A DNA stretch of 64,000 nucleotides from Pseudomonas citri (GTDB lineage: Bacteria > Pseudomonadota > Gammaproteobacteria > Pseudomonadales > Pseudomonadaceae): positions 1 through 64,000 of the forward strand of contig NZ_JAODAB010000005.1 of the NCBI RefSeq assembly GCF_025336485.1, given 5' to 3'. Below the pieces are notes generated by a model. The model was not told where the DNA came from and ran no database searches. It saw only the letters and a list, made by a program, of their open reading frames with translations. Both the position numbers and the translations under genes were made by a program. Shown piece after piece: positions 1-8,793 of this stretch; the stretch's first letter is position 1, and each line of letters opens with the position of its first letter.

Positions 1-102
1 ACGCCGGATAGATTTAAGCAAGCCAACCACACCACCCGTTAATCAGTATTGCAAAAATGGGGGTGACCATAGATTTTATATGCGATCTATCTTAATAGCC
101 GT
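1..102. other. AT-rich junction left of the truncated exporter
   Basis: This stretch is visibly richer in A/T than the rest of the window. It contains a short inverted repeat (ATAGAT at 70-75 and ATCTAT at 85-90, with 9 bases between). An in-frame TAG at 70-72 blocks extension of the downstream exporter remnant. The homology of that remnant seems to begin at about 97-103, so a recombination or insertion boundary probably lies here. No transposase or integrase is visible because the window starts here. The nature of the junction is inference. Confidence 0.4.
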
Positions 103-369
103 TTGCCCAAGGATCCGGCCCGGGCCACGCAAAGTGCGCTGATCAGTTGCAGCACGGTGGTGCGCTTGAGCCTGTTCGTCATCGCGGGTGTGTATGCCGA
201 GCTACCCTTGTTGGTACTGGCGCTGTGTTTGTTGCCGGCCATGGCGCTGGGGTTGTGGGTAGGGCGCCGCCTGACCATGCGGCTATCCCGCGAGGCGTTC
301 GTGCGCCTGGTCACCTGGCTGGTGCTTGCCAGCGGCATTGCCTTGATCGGGCGCTACTTGAGCGCTTGA
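103..369 (+). pseudogene. C-terminal remnant of a TauE/SafE-type membrane exporter
   Basis: The frame encodes about 88 residues resembling the C-terminal third of TauE/SafE (DUF81) anion exporters. The segment ATQSALISCSTVVRLSLF is followed by a hydrophobic helix, a basic loop (GRRLTMRLSREAF) and a last membrane helix ending GIALIGRYLSA. Family members are usually about 250 residues, so roughly the first 160 are missing. Upstream in the same frame there is a stop at 70-72 and unrelated AT-rich sequence, with no convincing ribosome-binding site; the only early start would be a TTG at 103. I read it as a gene fragment whose 5' part was lost at the junction to its left. Alternatively the rest lies elsewhere after a rearrangement outside the window. 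Confidence 0.65.
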
Positions 370-435
370 CCTGGTTCGGTCAGGGATTAAGCTGCCGGCC
401 TTTAACCGCCCCGTACGGAAATACCCAGGCTCGCC

Positions 436-993
436 ATGAATTCGCAAAGCATCATTGTCCCGAAAATCTCCACCTTGCCGGTCCATGAGCCACGGGCCCG
501 GGCGATCGTGCGCTGGCTGGTACGCAAGAACATCGTCGAAGAACAGCTGACCACCTGCGGGCGCACCGGCAACCGCATGGCCCACGCCATTGCCCCGGGC
601 GCCCGCGAGGTGGTCACGCATCCCGACGCGCTGCCCTTCGGCGAACCGATCAATGGCCTGGAAATCATCACCAAGCGCTGCATTTATACGCCGGCCAAGG
701 GGTTTCTCGGGGAGGCGGGCTGTGCCGAATGCCGCCAGGAAGTGGGCGAAGCGTTGTTCGAAAGCCTGGAAGACTGGATGCCGGCCCGCACCGACAACTT
801 CACCTGCCCCGAATGCGGGCATGAAGATGACATCAACGGCTTCCTGTTCCTGCAACCCTGCGGTTTCTCGAACCTGGGGTTCATCTTCAACAACTGGCTC
901 GAGGCGGGGTTCAAGCAGGCGTTTCTCGACGAGTTTGCCGATTGGCTGGACCAACCGGTGAGTTGGGTGAAGGTGGAGTTGCAGGGCGAGTAA
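436..993 (+). CDS. Conserved hypothetical protein with a four-cysteine zinc-ribbon pattern
   Basis: A 185-residue soluble protein with no signal peptide or membrane segment. Two CxxC knuckles (C96/C99 and C124/C127) are separated by about 25 residues and would fit a zinc ribbon; the second is CPECGHED. The C-terminal part is rich in W, F and D/E. I recognise it as a conserved Pseudomonas protein next to guaB that some pipelines label a sugar ABC transporter ATPase. No Walker motif is present, so that label is unsupported. It is followed by a strong palindrome that separates it from guaB. Function unknown; zinc binding is inferred from cysteine spacing only. Confidence 0.8.
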   Translation: MNSQSIIVPKISTLPVHEPRARAIVRWLVRKNIVEEQLTTCGRTGNRMAHAIAPGAREVVTHPDALPFGEPINGLEIITKRCIYTPAKGFLGEAGCAECRQEVGEALFESLEDWMPARTDNFTCPECGHEDDINGFLFLQPCGFSNLGFIFNNWLEAGFKQAFLDEFADWLDQPVSWVKVELQGE

Positions 994-1002
994 ACCTGAA
1001 AC

Positions 1003-1036
1003 CCCGTGGCGAGGGAGCAAGCTCCCTCGCCACGGG
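1003..1036. repeat. REP-like palindrome between the zinc-ribbon gene and guaB
   Basis: A perfect 16-bp inverted repeat (CCCGTGGCGAGGGAGC, 1003-1018, and its complement at 1021-1036) with a 2-base centre. It belongs to the GTGGCGAGGGAGC palindrome family repeated elsewhere in the window. As RNA it would form a strong hairpin and may act as a terminator or mRNA stabiliser. Confidence 0.85.
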
Positions 1037-1092
1037 TTCGATGTACGGCCTGAGGGCGGTGATTAGCCCATCAATCAGCCCGCCAATAATAG

Positions 1093-2640
<1,548 letters not shown>

Positions 2641-2664
2641 GGCTTCCAGCAAAACGTTAATCAC

Positions 2665-2690
2665 CGGGGCTGTTCATTCAGCCCCGAGTT
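2665..2690 (+). terminator. Hairpin in the guaB-guaA gap (weak terminator or processing stem)
   Basis: CGGGGCTG (2665-2672) pairs with CAGCCCCG (2679-2686) around a 6-base loop. It is followed by only a broken T-rich stretch. It could partially terminate guaB transcripts or separate the two cistrons; it is too weak to rule out co-transcription. Confidence 0.5.
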
Positions 2691-2719
2691 GTTTCTGATT
2701 CACTACATGAGAATGAGTC

Positions 2720-4297
2720 ATGGCCCTCGACATTCACGCTCACCGCATCCTGATCCTCGACTTCGGTTCCCAGTACACCCAACTGATCGCCCGCCGCGTG
2801 CGTGAAATCGGCGTGTATTGCGAATTGCATCCGTTCGACATGGATGACGAAGCGATTCGCGAATTCGCGCCCAAAGGCGTCATCCTCGCTGGCGGCCCCG
2901 AGTCCGTGCACGAAGCCAACAGCCCGCGCTGCCCGCAAGCGGTGTTCGACCTGGGCGTACCGGTCTTCGGTATCTGCTACGGCATGCAGACCATGGCTGA
3001 ACAGCTGGGTGGCAAGGTCGAAGGTTCGGACCTGCGTGAGTTCGGTTACGCCCGTGTCGACGTCGTCGGCAAGAGCCGCCTGCTGGACGGCATCGAAGAC
3101 CATGTCGACGCCGACGGCCTGTACGGCCTGGACGTGTGGATGAGCCACGGTGACAAGGTCACCCGGATGCCGGAAGACTTCCACATCCTCGCCAGCACCC
3201 CGAGCTGCCCGATTGCCGGCATGTTCAACGATGATCGCCGCTACTACGGCGTGCAGTTCCACCCGGAAGTGACCCATACCAAGCAGGGCGGGCGCATCCT
3301 GTCGCGCTTCATCCTCGACATCTGCGAGTGCGAAGCCCTGTGGACCCCGTCGAAGATCGCTGAAGACGCCATCGCCCAGGTGCGCGCCCAGGTGGGTACC
3401 GACAACGTGCTGCTGGGCCTGTCCGGCGGCGTGGACTCCTCGGTGGTCGCGGCGCTGCTGCACAAGGCCATCGGCGACCAACTGACCTGCGTCTTCGTCG
3501 ACAACGGCTTGCTGCGTCTGCACGAAGGCGAGCAAGTAATGGCCATGTTCGCCGAGAACATGGGCGTCAAGGTGATCCGCGCCAACGCCGAAGAGCAGTT
3601 CCTGGCCAACCTGGCCGGCGAGGCCGACCCGGAGAAGAAGCGCAAGATCATCGGCCGTACCTTCATCGATGTGTTCGATGCCGAATCCTGCAAGCTGGAG
3701 AACATCAAGTACCTGGCCCAGGGCACCATCTACCCCGACGTGATCGAGTCGGCTGGCGCCAAGAGCGGCAAGGCCCACGTGATCAAGTCCCACCACAACG
3801 TCGGTGGCCTGCCGGAAGAGATGAACCTCAAGCTGGTCGAGCCGCTGCGCGAACTGTTCAAGGACGAAGTGCGCCGCCTCGGCCTGGAACTGGGCCTGCC
3901 GTACGACATGGTCTACCGCCACCCATTCCCGGGCCCGGGCCTGGGCGTGCGGATCCTCGGTGAAGTGAAGAAGGAATACGCCGACCTGCTGCGTCGCGCT
4001 GACCACATCTTCATCGAAGAACTGCGCAAGGCCGACTGGTACCACAAGGTCAGCCAGGCATTCGTGGTGTTCCAACCGGTGAAATCGGTTGGTGTGGTCG
4101 GCGATGGCCGTCGTTACGCCTGGGTCGTGGCCCTGCGTGCGGTGGAAACCATCGACTTCATGACCGCTCGCTGGGCGCACCTGCCGTATGAGCTGCTGGA
4201 AACCGTTTCCGGGCGCATCATCAACGAAATCGACGGCATCTCCCGTGTTACTTATGACGTGTCGAGCAAGCCGCCGGCGACGATTGAGTGGGAATGA
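2720..4297 (+). CDS. guaA: GMP synthase (glutamine-hydrolysing)
   Basis: A 525-residue enzyme that aminates XMP to GMP using glutamine and ATP. The N-terminal class-I glutamine amidotransferase domain has the nucleophile in GICYGMQ (C86) and the His/Glu pair in QFHPEVTH. The ATP pyrophosphatase domain starts with the PP-loop LSGGVDSSV. The C-terminal dimerisation domain ends in the typical PPATIEWE. Full length. In many bacteria the 3' end of guaA is a target for integrating elements, and here the following genes are accessory, but the guaA coding end is intact and no duplicated end is visible. Confidence 0.98.
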   Translation: MALDIHAHRILILDFGSQYTQLIARRVREIGVYCELHPFDMDDEAIREFAPKGVILAGGPESVHEANSPRCPQAVFDLGVPVFGICYGMQTMAEQLGGKVEGSDLREFGYARVDVVGKSRLLDGIEDHVDADGLYGLDVWMSHGDKVTRMPEDFHILASTPSCPIAGMFNDDRRYYGVQFHPEVTHTKQGGRILSRFILDICECEALWTPSKIAEDAIAQVRAQVGTDNVLLGLSGGVDSSVVAALLHKAIGDQLTCVFVDNGLLRLHEGEQVMAMFAENMGVKVIRANAEEQFLANLAGEADPEKKRKIIGRTFIDVFDAESCKLENIKYLAQGTIYPDVIESAGAKSGKAHVIKSHHNVGGLPEEMNLKLVEPLRELFKDEVRRLGLELGLPYDMVYRHPFPGPGLGVRILGEVKKEYADLLRRADHIFIEELRKADWYHKVSQAFVVFQPVKSVGVVGDGRRYAWVVALRAVETIDFMTARWAHLPYELLETVSGRIINEIDGISRVTYDVSSKPPATIEWE

Positions 4298-4345
4298 TTG
4301 GACGTCCGGCACTGACCGGCACCAACTAGCAAAAAACACCCTGAA

Positions 4346-4370
4346 GCCCGCGTAACTGCGGGTTTTTGGC
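4346..4370 (+). terminator. Rho-independent terminator after guaA
   Basis: A short stem CCCGC (4347-4351) / GCGGG (4358-4362) is followed at once by TTTTT, then another T-run. Confidence 0.75.
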
Positions 4371-4435
4371 TTTTTGGGTCTGGCAAACTCCGGCAGCTTT
4401 GTGCGACTTACGTAAGCTCCTCCAATGGCTTGGTG

Positions 4436-5080
4436 CTACGAAGCCAAAACCTTCAATCCGTGCGCGGCGATGAACATGGCGACGGCCGACCGGCAATAGG
4501 ATTCGATTTCGTTGTCGTCCTCTGCTCTCGCCTCATCGAAGCGCGCGATGATCAGGAGATCGGATCCTTTGAACAGCGCGGCAAACAAGCGGGCGGACTG
4601 CAGAGGGTCGGGCACGTTCAGAAGCGCCTTCGCGTGCAACTGACGCAACAGGGCCTCGATCTGGGCGATGACATAGGCGGGGCCGGCTTCGTATTGGCGC
4701 TTGCTTAACGATTTTTGATTCGTTTTGTCGGCCATGATCATGGCTTCGACACTGCGCACGTCCGGGCTCAACAGCGTGCGAAGCAGGGTTGAGCCCACCG
4801 CCATGAGCTGATCTTCTGCCGAACCCTCGACGCCTTCAAAAAGGGCCCGTGGTGCAAACTGCTGGCAGTGGGCCGCGATGGCCGCGCTGAACAGCGCCTC
4901 CTTGTTCTCGAAGTGCCGATAGATGCTTAGCTTGGATATCTTCGCCCGCTGGGCGACCTTGTCCATGGTCGTCGCTTGAAAACCCAATTCCACAAAGAGT
5001 TCGCTCGCGGCGTCGATGATCGTTTGGCCAAGCGCCTCGTTGGTGGGCCGGCCGCGCCGAGCTTGGCTGTTTTCGGTCAT
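4436..5080 (-). CDS. TetR/AcrR-family transcriptional repressor
   Basis: A 214-residue regulator. Its N-terminus is basic (MTENSQARRGRPTNEA). The TetR helix-turn-helix covers about residues 18-64 and includes GFQATTMDKVAQRAKISKLS followed by IYRHFENKEALF, the family signature. The C-terminal ligand-binding/dimerisation part is of the AcrR-C type. The start at 5080 is chosen because upstream codons run through the operator. It is divergent from a flavoprotein/methyltransferase pair, with a palindrome between them, so it most likely represses that pair and itself until a small molecule binds. Base composition differs from flanking core genes, consistent with acquisition. The inducer is unknown. 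Confidence 0.9.
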   Translation of the reverse strand: MTENSQARRGRPTNEALGQTIIDAASELFVELGFQATTMDKVAQRAKISKLSIYRHFENKEALFSAAIAAHCQQFAPRALFEGVEGSAEDQLMAVGSTLLRTLLSPDVRSVEAMIMADKTNQKSLSKRQYEAGPAYVIAQIEALLRQLHAKALLNVPDPLQSARLFAALFKGSDLLIIARFDEARAEDDNEIESYCRSAVAMFIAAHGLKVLAS

Positions 5081-5094
5081 AAAAATTCCAGTAC

Positions 5095-5139
5095 TTGACA
5101 GTATTCTAATTCTTGAATTAGGGTACTCCAAAGTATCTT
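5095..5139. promoter_or_regulatory. Divergent promoters with a TetR-type palindromic operator
   Basis: The core is a perfect 7-bp inverted repeat CTAATTC-TT-GAATTAG (5106-5121), extended by symmetric GTA (5101-5103) and TAC (5124-5126). This gives a 26-bp site of the size TetR dimers bind. On the minus strand, TTGGAG and TAGAAT spaced by 17 bases overlap the palindrome and would drive the repressor. On the plus strand, a TTGACA at 5095-5100 and a TATCTT at 5134-5139 lie around it, but no single well-spaced pair stands out. Occupancy would block both directions. Binding is inferred from position and symmetry. Confidence 0.65.
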
Positions 5140-5187
5140 AAGTGTGCAAGCCGATCCTCCTTCATTCACAGCACGGAGTCCGTCACC

Positions 5188-6081
5188 ATGAATGACGTCA
5201 TCATCATCGGCGGCAGCTTTGCCGGCCTCGCCGCCGCCCTGCAGCTTGGCCGTGCCCGCCGCAAGGTCACCGTTCTCGATACCGGCCTGCCGCGCAATCG
5301 CTTCGCCGACCACTCCCATGGACTGCTCGGCCACGACCACAAGCCGCCGCTGGACATCCTGGCCGAGGCGCGGCAGCAGCTGGCGCGCTACCCCACGGTC
5401 AGGCTGGTCTCTGCCCGGGCCGAGAGCATCTCCGGTGCCATCGATGATTTCTCGGTCCTTACTGGTGATGGCGAAAGCCTCAGGGCGCGCCGCCTGATCC
5501 TGAGCTATGGCGTCGCCGATCAGATGCCTGAAGTTCCTGGCTTTGCCGAAGGCTGGGGCAGCTCCATCGTGCCTTGCCCCTATTGTGACGGCTTTGAAGT
5601 CGCCGGCCGGCATTGGGGTCTCATCTGGTCCGGCCTGCCGTCGCACAACTACGTCAGGCTGTACCACGATTGGACCGACACGCTGACGGTCTTCGCCGAT
5701 GGTCATGATATTCCGCCCGATATCCGGGCTGATCTGGCGCGCCGCAAAATATCTGTCGTCGATGGCCGGATCACCGAAATCGATCATGATGAGAGCCATA
5801 ACGCCACCGTCAAGCTCGATACCAGCCCCAATGTTGTGGTCGACATCCTGTTTGCGCATCCGCGCAACAAGCCGTCCGCACGCCTGCATGAATCGCTGGG
5901 CCTCGCCACGGTCGATACGCCCCAGGGCATCGCCCTCAAGGTCGACGAGCGCCGCGAAACCAGCATGCCCGGCGTTTACGCCGCGGGTGACCTCGCCAAT
6001 CCCCTCATGCACTCGGTTACCACGGCATCATGGCAAGGCGCGATGGCGGGAATTTTCGCCCAGCAGTCGATGTTGGTTTGA
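5188..6081 (+). CDS. Thioredoxin-reductase-like FAD oxidoreductase with a CPYC centre and degenerate NADPH site
   Basis: A 297-residue two-domain flavoprotein. The FAD-binding motif IIGGSFAGLAAA is at residues 6-17, the redox pair CPYC at C130/C133, and the C-terminal FAD motif GVYAAGDLAN near 262-271, all in thioredoxin-reductase order. The NADPH domain, however, lacks the usual GGGxSAxEEA and HRRDxxR motifs; the corresponding stretch reads GLIWSGLPSHNYVRLYHDW. That pattern is known from dithiol oxidases related to GliT and HlmI, which use oxygen rather than NADPH, but a different donor is also possible. It is transcribed away from a TetR gene and followed 40 bases later by a methyltransferase. 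Codon choice differs from core neighbours. Fold confident; substrate unknown. Confidence 0.85.
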   Translation: MNDVIIIGGSFAGLAAALQLGRARRKVTVLDTGLPRNRFADHSHGLLGHDHKPPLDILAEARQQLARYPTVRLVSARAESISGAIDDFSVLTGDGESLRARRLILSYGVADQMPEVPGFAEGWGSSIVPCPYCDGFEVAGRHWGLIWSGLPSHNYVRLYHDWTDTLTVFADGHDIPPDIRADLARRKISVVDGRITEIDHDESHNATVKLDTSPNVVVDILFAHPRNKPSARLHESLGLATVDTPQGIALKVDERRETSMPGVYAAGDLANPLMHSVTTASWQGAMAGIFAQQSMLV

Positions 6082-6121
6082 GAGCACAGATTCCCTTCTC
6101 GAATCAGAACGAGGAAATGTC

Positions 6122-6985
6122 ATGACAGAGCAAAATGCCTATCAGGTCGCTGACTGGAATGGTCAAAGCGGGGAGTACTGGGTCGCCAACCAGGCTCGGC
6201 TCGACGCCATGATGGCGGTGTTCGGCCAGGCCGCGATCGAAGCCGCCGCACCTGTCACGGGTGAACGCGTGCTGGACGTCGGCTGCGGCGCGGGGGCGTC
6301 GAGTCTGGATCTGGCCGCCCGCGTCGGTGCGGGGGGCTATGTGTTAGGCGTGGACATCTCCGAACCGCTGATCGGCCGAGCACGCGCGCTTGCACCACAG
6401 GATACGCCGGCCCTGTTCCGAGTGGCCGACGCCAGCGGCGCCGAGCTGCCCGAGGGCGCGTTCGACATCCTGTTCTCGCGTTTCGGGGTGATGTTCTTCG
6501 ACGATCCGACAGGGGCGTTCGCCCATATGCGACGCGCGCTCCGGCCGGGCGGGCGGGTCGCTTTCGTCTGCTGGCGCGGCGCGGTCGAGAACGATTGGGT
6601 ACGCCTGCCGATGGTCGCGCTCAAGGGCATCGTCCCGTTGACCACACCGCCCGATCCCGAAGCGCCCGGCCCGTTCTCGTTCGGCGACCGGGCGCGCGTG
6701 ACACGCATCCTGACAGCGGCCGGCTTCACCGATATCGCTATCGCGCCCTTCGATGCCTCCATTACATTCGGCGAGGGCGAGACGCGGGACGCGGCGATCG
6801 ACGACACGGTGAAGAGGGTGCTCGAGGGCGGCCCGCTGTCGCGAGCGCTCGCTGATCAGCCCGACGATATCCGCGCCCACGCCTGGGCCGCGGTTCGTGC
6901 CGCCTTCGCAGGCCTCCCCGGCGAGCGGTCGGTGATGATCAATGGCGCGGCGTGGATCGTCATGGCACGCAATCCACGTAACTAG
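6122..6985 (+). CDS. Class I SAM-dependent methyltransferase
   Basis: A 287-residue methyltransferase of the UbiE/Methyltransf_25 type. Motif I is VLDVGCGAGAS (residues 50-60), the acidic end of strand 2 is GVDIS (76-80), and motif III is LRPGGRVAFVCW. The ATG at 6122 has AGGAAA just upstream; the frame stays open further upstream only as a shadow of the flavoprotein gene. It sits 40 bases downstream of that gene and probably shares its transcript under TetR control. The substrate cannot be read from the sequence. Pairing with a CxxC flavoprotein suggests S-methylation of a thiol, by analogy with gliotoxin-type detoxification, but this is only a hypothesis. Confidence 0.85.
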   Translation: MTEQNAYQVADWNGQSGEYWVANQARLDAMMAVFGQAAIEAAAPVTGERVLDVGCGAGASSLDLAARVGAGGYVLGVDISEPLIGRARALAPQDTPALFRVADASGAELPEGAFDILFSRFGVMFFDDPTGAFAHMRRALRPGGRVAFVCWRGAVENDWVRLPMVALKGIVPLTTPPDPEAPGPFSFGDRARVTRILTAAGFTDIAIAPFDASITFGEGETRDAAIDDTVKRVLEGGPLSRALADQPDDIRAHAWAAVRAAFAGLPGERSVMINGAAWIVMARNPRN

Positions 6986-7069
6986 TTGACCTTATTGAGT
7001 TTGGATTGGCATTCATAATCTAGTGTGAGTGAGCCTCACCAGGCCTCGATGGCTGGAGTGTGCACAAAG

Positions 7070-7101
7070 AACCGTGTGAACCTGCGTTCACACGGTTTTT
7101 C
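7070..7101 (+). terminator. Terminator after the methyltransferase
   Basis: A perfect 12-bp stem AACCGTGTGAAC (7070-7081) / GTTCACACGGTT (7086-7097) with a 4-base loop, ending in a T-run. Confidence 0.85.
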
Positions 7102-7187
7102 TGTTTCTGCGACGCCTACAGCCGGTGCCTTCTATACTCAGCGATGTCCAGTTTCGGCGCCAGCCGCGCTGCAATAAGGAGCCCGTC

Positions 7188-7595
7188 ATGAACGACACCC
7201 AAAGACTCGCCGCCTTGCGCATGGTTTTGATCGTGGTGGGCCTGATCTCCGTGTTTGCGATCTGGCCGCTGATGATCCTGTGGCCGTCCGGTTGGGCGTG
7301 GCACAGCGGTCATTCCGACTATCCACTGATGATCGTCGGCCTCTACGCCACCCTCGGCGTGTTCCTGCTGAGGGCTTCACGGGATCCGATGAAGCACCTG
7401 AGCCTGATCTGGTTTACGGTGTGGTCGAGTGTCGTGCATGGCGCAATCATGGCCGTGCAGTCCTTTAGTGTCGGCATGGACGGCATGAGCCATTACGGCC
7501 ACCTGCTCGGCGACGTGCCCGCGCTGTTCGTTGTCGCGGCGGCGCTGGCGTTCCTCACACCCCGTGGCGAGAAGGCGCGTTTACTGGCGGGTTGA
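7188..7595 (+). CDS. Small four-helix membrane protein (DUF6632-like)
   Basis: A 135-residue integral membrane protein with four hydrophobic segments (about residues 9-30, 41-58, 67-86 and 106-123). Conserved-looking polar features lie between them: WPSGWAWHSGH, and WSSVVHGAIMAVQS in the third helix. I associate this pattern with DUF6632, from memory. The ATG at 7188 follows AAGGAGCCCGTC, a strong ribosome-binding site; an upstream ATG at 7125 lacks one. It stands alone between two terminators. Function unknown. Confidence 0.75.
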   Translation: MNDTQRLAALRMVLIVVGLISVFAIWPLMILWPSGWAWHSGHSDYPLMIVGLYATLGVFLLRASRDPMKHLSLIWFTVWSSVVHGAIMAVQSFSVGMDGMSHYGHLLGDVPALFVVAAALAFLTPRGEKARLLAG

Positions 7596-7617
7596 TCCTT
7601 GCGTTGCAGTGTACTTG

Positions 7618-7650
7618 AAGCCCTGTGGATAACCTCTCCAGGGCTTTTTC
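7618..7650 (+). terminator. Terminator after the small membrane protein
   Basis: AAGCCCTG (7618-7625) pairs with CAGGGCTT (7639-7646), followed by TTTC and a second T-run. Confidence 0.8.
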
Positions 7651-7788
7651 ATTTTTGCTGGCGCCTTGCCGTTTTTCCTCTGCGCTGTTCTGGCCCCTGA
7701 CGGACGAGCCGTCCGGTACCGTCACCTTTCGCTACGATTCGGCCCCCATCGGTGCGCGGAGAATGCCTATCATCCGGGGGAAGGATAA

Positions 7789-7806
7789 GGTTGTCATTTG
7801 ACAACC
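7789..7806. promoter_or_regulatory. Perfect 18-bp palindrome, probable operator of the HTH module
   Basis: GGTTGTCA (7789-7796), TT, TGACAACC (7799-7806) is perfectly symmetric and ends 9 bases before the first start codon of the two-gene module. It abuts the ribosome-binding site. Such a site fits autoregulation by the HTH protein encoded second in the module; binding is inferred. Confidence 0.6.
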
Positions 7807-7815
7807 AGGAAGGTC

Positions 7816-8111
7816 ATGCGAATACTGGAGAGCACTGATGATTCGTCCCTCGCATCCGAAAAAGAAGTCGAAGAAGCGCTGAGGCATGCCGAAGCGTTGG
7901 GGCGCGCGTAGAGATCGGCGGCAGTCACGCCTGGGGACGGACTTATTGTCCGTATAACGACGAGGAGTGTCGTTGCGGTGAGTTCTGTATCACATCGATA
8001 TGGAGCACGCCGAGAAACTCCGGCAATCATGCGCGAGCACTACGACGCGTCGTGGACAATTGCACTACCCATCGCAGTCGTTGCGAGGCTGATGACGATG
8101 CTGAGGAGTAA
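7816..8111 (+). pseudogene. Frameshifted gene for a small cysteine-rich conserved protein
   Basis: The ATG at 7816 has AGGAAGG upstream and opens a frame that stops at 7909-7911 after 31 residues (MRILESTDDSSL...). The following sequence in the -1 frame continues as a coherent protein, with SHAWGRTYCPYND, then ECRCGEFC, then WSTPRNSGNHARALRRVV, to a TAA at 8109-8111, 4 bases before the next gene. Restoring one G in the GGGG run at 7899-7902 gives a continuous protein of about 98 residues. From memory, intact relatives precede the same HTH gene in other Pseudomonas. The four cysteines with YCP and CRC spacing suggest metal binding. Causes could be mutation, sequencing error in the homopolymer, or less likely programmed slippage. 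Confidence 0.7.
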
Positions 8112-8115
8112 GACA

Positions 8116-8640
8116 ATGGAATATACCTTTACCCTGAAATATCAGCTTGCTGACGATGGCCATACCTCGGATGAACTGGTAGAGCGGCTGGGTGCAGCGG
8201 GCTGCGACGATGCCCTGGTCGGTATAGGACAGCCGGGACGGTTGGCTCTCGAGTTCACGCGTGATGCTCCTGATGCGATTAAGGCCGTGCTCAGCGCTTT
8301 GAGCGACGTGCGTCGTGCGGTGCCATCGGCCAGGCTGATTGAGGTTGCCCCTGATCTGGTTGGGTTAACCGACGTAGCCGAGATCGTCGGCGTGTCTCGG
8401 CAGAACATGCGCAAGTTGATGTTGGCCCACCCGAGCAGCTTCCCGACGCCGGTGCACGAGGGCAGTGCGTCTATCTGGCACTTGGCAGACGTTCTGACCT
8501 GGCTGCAGGGCAAGGGCAGTTATTCGCTTAGCAAGGGTGTGTTGGATGTGGCCCAGGTAGCCTTGCAGATCAACGTTGTGAAAGAAGGACGACGGTTACC
8601 AGGGGCGGTTTCCAAAGACTTGGAAGCTTTGGTTGGCTGA
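8116..8640 (+). CDS. HTH DNA-binding protein, second gene of a two-gene module
   Basis: A 174-residue protein. Residues 1-75 form an alpha/beta domain without a recognised motif. Residues about 83-130 contain a helix-turn-helix of the MerR/AlpA-excisionase kind (LTDVAEIVGVSRQNMRKLM) followed by a wing-like HEGSASIWHLADVLTWL. The ATG at 8116 is chosen because it follows GAGGAGTAAGACA; the frame extends upstream only through the preceding gene in another frame. It starts 4 bases after the small cysteine-rich gene, so translation is probably coupled. The layout (small protein, HTH partner, palindrome upstream) resembles a toxin-antitoxin or autoregulated sensor pair, but neither activity is shown by the sequence. 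Confidence 0.8.
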   Translation: MEYTFTLKYQLADDGHTSDELVERLGAAGCDDALVGIGQPGRLALEFTRDAPDAIKAVLSALSDVRRAVPSARLIEVAPDLVGLTDVAEIVGVSRQNMRKLMLAHPSSFPTPVHEGSASIWHLADVLTWLQGKGSYSLSKGVLDVAQVALQINVVKEGRRLPGAVSKDLEALVG

Positions 8641-8793
8641 CAATCTTGTATGAGGGGCGCCGCGAGGCGCCCTCGTCGCATCTGGCGGAGACCGCGCGCC
8701 ATCCTTCACTTAATCTTTCTCAACTGCGGGTGTATCGTATTCGCCTTTTGCGGACTTCCCGGTTCGCCGCGGATTCAATAGGTGGTTGCATTC

